Source: Trebonia kvetii (GTDB lineage Bacteria; Actinomycetota; Actinomycetes; Streptosporangiales; Streptosporangiaceae). From it: 64,000 nucleotides of DNA. This document shows positions 61,508-64,000 of the stretch, piece after piece. Numbering within the stretch: the first letter of the stretch is position 1; each line of letters starts with the position of its first letter. The stretch is from positions 1-64,000 of the forward strand of contig NZ_RPFW01000003.1 in assembly GCF_007827045.1 (NCBI RefSeq), written 5' to 3'. The notes beneath the pieces were generated by a model. That model saw only the letters and a list, made by a program, of their open reading frames with translations. It made no database searches and was not told the origin of the DNA. Both the position numbers and the translations under genes were made by a program.

Positions 61508-63700
61508 TTGACCGTTGACAGCAAGTCTCCCGCCGTCCGGCGAAGCGCCCACGGGACGCATCCGGGCACGGAGCGTGATCACCGGGATACGGCGGGGCTG
61601 CTCCTCGCCCGGCTCACGGTCCTGCCCGCGCTGCTCATCCTCCCGTTCCTGCTGACGAGCTTTCCGCTGCTGGTGCTCGGGTTGTTCAAGCCCGCCCTGG
61701 TGATCCTGCTGTGGATCGCACTGTCGGCCGTGATGGTGCCGTTCACCTGGCGGCGGATTCCCTCGCTGACGGGCGCGCCGCTATTCGGCACGGTCGATGA
61801 CGGCAAGGCCGGCCCCACGCCGCGGTGGGTGCTGTGGACGATCATCGGAATCACCGTCGTCTTCGGTGCTTTCCAGGCTGCCTACCACTCCCAGTTCATC
61901 ATCGTCATGCTCGACCCCGCGTCGTACATGCAGTTCGCCAGCTGGATCTCGCAGCACGGATCGCTGCCGATCCCGCAGGACGCGGCGGCATTCGGCCACG
62001 CGACCGGGGTGACCTACGCCAGCGCCGCGTTCTACCAGGTCGGCAGCAATATCGTGCCCCAGTTCATGGCCGGGCTGCCGATGCTGCTCTCCCTCGGCTT
62101 CTGGGCGGGCGGCGCCCGTCTCGCGGTGTTCATGGGCCCGCTGTTCGGCGCGCTCGCCGTGCTCACCTTCGCCGGCCTCGTTGCCAGGCTGGTCGGCCCC
62201 CGCTGGGCGCCGCTTGGCGCGCTCGCAATCGGTATCACGATCCCTGAGCAGTTCGTCAGCCGCGGCACCTTCAGCGAAACACTGGCGCAGATCCTGTTCC
62301 TCGGCGCGCTGTCGCTGTGGATCGACGTGCAGCGCACCGATCGCGGCGCGGAAGACGCCGGGCGGTGGCGGAGCAACTGGCGGACCCACTGGCGATCAGC
62401 CTCCCACTGGCTCGCGTTTATCACGGGGCTGCTATTCGGCATCACGCTGCTCGTCCGCATCGACGGCCCGAACGACAGCCTGCTCGTCCTCCCGTACGCC
62501 GGCCTGCTGATTCTGCGGCGGCAGCGGCAGGTCATCCCGTTGATCGTCGGAATGGTCATCGGCACGGTCTACGGCACCGTGGACGGGGCGTTCCTGACAC
62601 TGCCGTACCTGAAGACCAACTCGCAGTCGGTCAAGTACATGGTCGCCGCGGTGGTCGCGGTCGCCCTGGCCACCGGCGCGGCGGTCTGGTGGTACCGGCG
62701 GCGCGGCGCGGAGTTCCACTTCACTGCCGGCCCGAGGCTCGTCAAGGCCGCGACGGTGCTGCCGTTCGTGGTGATCGTGGGCTTCATCATCCGGCCCTAC
62801 GTGGAGCGCAACTGGCACGCGCTCGAGTACGCGCCGCTCAGCCTGCACTGGGTGTACTGGTACACTGGCGGGCCCGTCATCTTGTTCGCGGTGATCGCCG
62901 CCTCCATGGTGAGCAGGCGGTGCGTCAAGGGCGAGGCACCCGTCTGGGTGCTGCCGCTGCTAACGTTCGCGTGGACGATCACTGAGTTCCTGCTGAGGCC
63001 CGCGATCACGCCGCATCAGCCGTGGGCGAGCCGCCGTCTGGTCCCCGCGGTGCTGCCGGGCCTCATCCTGCTCGCCGTGTGGCTCGCCGCCTGGCTCGCG
63101 CGCCGCGCTACGGTCGTGCGCCTGGTGAACGTGCCGAAACGCTGGGAAAAGATGCCGCGCGGGTTCGTCATCGCCTGCTGCGCCCTTGCCATCTTCCTGC
63201 CGGCGATGATGGGGAACTTCGGCCTCGGCCTGAAGACGGGCGGACCGTTCGGAGTCATGCCGTACTCCGACGGACTCGCCTTCCAGCGGACGTACGTCGG
63301 CGAGATCGCGATGATCAACAGGATCTGCAAGGCCATTCCGGCGAACTCGTCTGTTCTCATCGCCGATTACACGATGAACCAGCAGTTCGCCGAGTCCATC
63401 AGGGGACAGTGCGGCATCCCCGTGGCCGGAGTGCAGACCGTGGTGCCCAACGCGAATACGGCCCCGGGAAACAACATCGCGGCCGCCACTGTTCTCGCGG
63501 ATGTCCGTGCCATCCAGAAGGCCGGCCGTCACCCGGTCGTTCTCGCGCCGACAAGTGCCCAGCTAACCCCCCTTGGTAACGGCACGGTGAGTTACATCTT
63601 CAGCGCGAACACGAGCATCGACGGACACATTATCTTCGGTACGCCCCGGAACCCTGTTAACCAGGTTTTCGCGGCCTATAGTTGGGAGCCGGCCAAGTGA
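61508..63700 (+). CDS. large polytopic membrane glycosyltransferase-like protein
   Basis: About 730 aa with some twelve membrane helices; the start is uncertain (TTG at 61508 chosen because the earlier frame lacks coding bias). 'MLDPASYMQFASWISQHGSL' and 'DAAAFGHATGVTYASAAFYQ' lie in the first external loop, with the Asp expected in GT-C enzymes. A C-terminal soluble part ('NRICKAIPANSSVLIADYTM') follows the helices. I cannot assign a donor or acceptor. It overlaps the following GT2 gene by 4 bp (GTGA), so the two form an operon: probably a lipid-linked sugar donor maker and user. Confidence 0.75.
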   Translation: MTVDSKSPAVRRSAHGTHPGTERDHRDTAGLLLARLTVLPALLILPFLLTSFPLLVLGLFKPALVILLWIALSAVMVPFTWRRIPSLTGAPLFGTVDDGKAGPTPRWVLWTIIGITVVFGAFQAAYHSQFIIVMLDPASYMQFASWISQHGSLPIPQDAAAFGHATGVTYASAAFYQVGSNIVPQFMAGLPMLLSLGFWAGGARLAVFMGPLFGALAVLTFAGLVARLVGPRWAPLGALAIGITIPEQFVSRGTFSETLAQILFLGALSLWIDVQRTDRGAEDAGRWRSNWRTHWRSASHWLAFITGLLFGITLLVRIDGPNDSLLVLPYAGLLILRRQRQVIPLIVGMVIGTVYGTVDGAFLTLPYLKTNSQSVKYMVAAVVAVALATGAAVWWYRRRGAEFHFTAGPRLVKAATVLPFVVIVGFIIRPYVERNWHALEYAPLSLHWVYWYTGGPVILFAVIAASMVSRRCVKGEAPVWVLPLLTFAWTITEFLLRPAITPHQPWASRRLVPAVLPGLILLAVWLAAWLARRATVVRLVNVPKRWEKMPRGFVIACCALAIFLPAMMGNFGLGLKTGGPFGVMPYSDGLAFQRTYVGEIAMINRICKAIPANSSVLIADYTMNQQFAESIRGQCGIPVAGVQTVVPNANTAPGNNIAAATVLADVRAIQKAGRHPVVLAPTSAQLTPLGNGTVSYIFSANTSIDGHIIFGTPRNPVNQVFAAYSWEPAK

Positions 63701-64000
63701 TTGCCGAATTCGAGGAAACCGCGCGCGAAGCAGAAGCAGAAGCAGAAGCAGAAGCCGCGCCCTACGTGACGATCGTCCTGCCTTGCTACAACGAGGAAGG
63801 GCACGTGATCGCCGAGATTGAGCGGATCTCGGCGGCGATGGACGCCAGCGGCTACTCCTATGAGCTGATGTGCGTGAACGACGCCTCCACCGACGACACG
63901 CTGGCCAAGCTGTATGAGGCCGCGCCGCGTTTCCCGAAGATGGAAATCGTCAACTTCCACCGCAACAGCGGGTCAGGCACCGTCCGCCGGATCGGCACCC
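63697..64000 (+). CDS. GT2-family glycosyltransferase (partial, runs off window)
   Basis: The first 101 codons of a GT-A glycosyltransferase. After an acidic start with five 'EA' repeats encoded by GAAGCA units (63727-63756), the fold begins 'YVTIVLPCYNEEGHVIAEIE' and continues 'YELMCVNDASTDDTLAKLYE' (DxSxDxT) and 'IVNFHRNSGSGTVRRIGT'. This resembles polyprenyl-phosphate mannose/glucose synthases, which would supply the upstream membrane transferase. GTG start within the previous stop. Confidence 0.88.
   Translation, partial: MIAEFEETAREAEAEAEAEAAPYVTIVLPCYNEEGHVIAEIERISAAMDASGYSYELMCVNDASTDDTLAKLYEAAPRFPKMEIVNFHRNSGSGTVRRIGT

Noticed and set aside
1..64000. CRISPR array or rRNA operon
   Set aside because: No regularly spaced direct repeats of CRISPR type and no rRNA sequence were seen.

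Overview
The window is high-GC DNA from an actinobacterium (Actinomycetota). The signs are GC-rich third codon positions, many GTG and TTG starts, a mycosin-like S8 protein, DUF3263, DUF6510 and DUF6924 families, OtsA/OtsB trehalose enzymes, and an LCP protein beside polysaccharide glycosyltransferases. The order cannot be fixed from sequence alone; a Streptosporangiales- or Streptomyces-like relative is plausible.

Layout. (1) 1-17.7 kb is accessory DNA. It opens with a tight operon of small genes holding an excisionase-like HTH protein (594-914) but no integrase. A markedly AT-richer NACHT NTPase with membrane helices follows (1918-4218), then a broken pentapeptide-repeat gene. Next is one large beta-helix membrane-protein gene (5944-13308) cut into five pieces by four insertion sequences of three kinds. 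Removing the four elements and one copy of each 3-bp target duplication restores a single open frame of 773 codons. An ABC-three-component (ABC-3C) conflict system follows (13625-16555). The region ends at a 50-nt 3' half of a tRNA-Thr(UGU) gene (17611-17660), the usual attachment-site scar of an integrative element.

(2) 17.7-33 kb is a gene-poor patchwork. Intact genes: a GNAT acetyltransferase, a VOC/F420-reductase pair, a TetR regulator with a visible operator, a KH-domain protein, an aldo/keto reductase and a cold-shock protein. An IS630 element (30274-31467) and several relics lie among them: a DUF2637 transfer-protein tail, a tyrosine recombinase tail, TPR and ScoMcrA-like fragments, and a frameshifted DUF6924 gene. 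(3) 33-40 kb holds a molybdopterin oxidoreductase/reductase/zinc-ribbon operon, a large secreted beta-propeller protein and a membrane diguanylate cyclase.

(4) 40.8-64 kb is a cell-envelope and housekeeping block. It carries glycosyltransferases (GT4, GT39-like, GT2), an LCP ligase, a multi-spanning protein with a phosphatase-like ectodomain, an acyltransferase, UDP-glucose dehydrogenase, an RmlC-type epimerase, OtsA and OtsB, threonine synthase and a second cold-shock gene. A divergent pair of paralogous membrane proteins lies in it, as does a mycosin-like protein in which all three catalytic residues are substituted.

Points of greatest interest: the gene with four insertions; a 118-bp double-hairpin insert shared by both copies of one IS3 element inside its transposase gene; the ABC-3C operon; the pseudo-mycosin; and hairpins or palindromes covering start sites (IS5-type transposase, SAM hydrolase).
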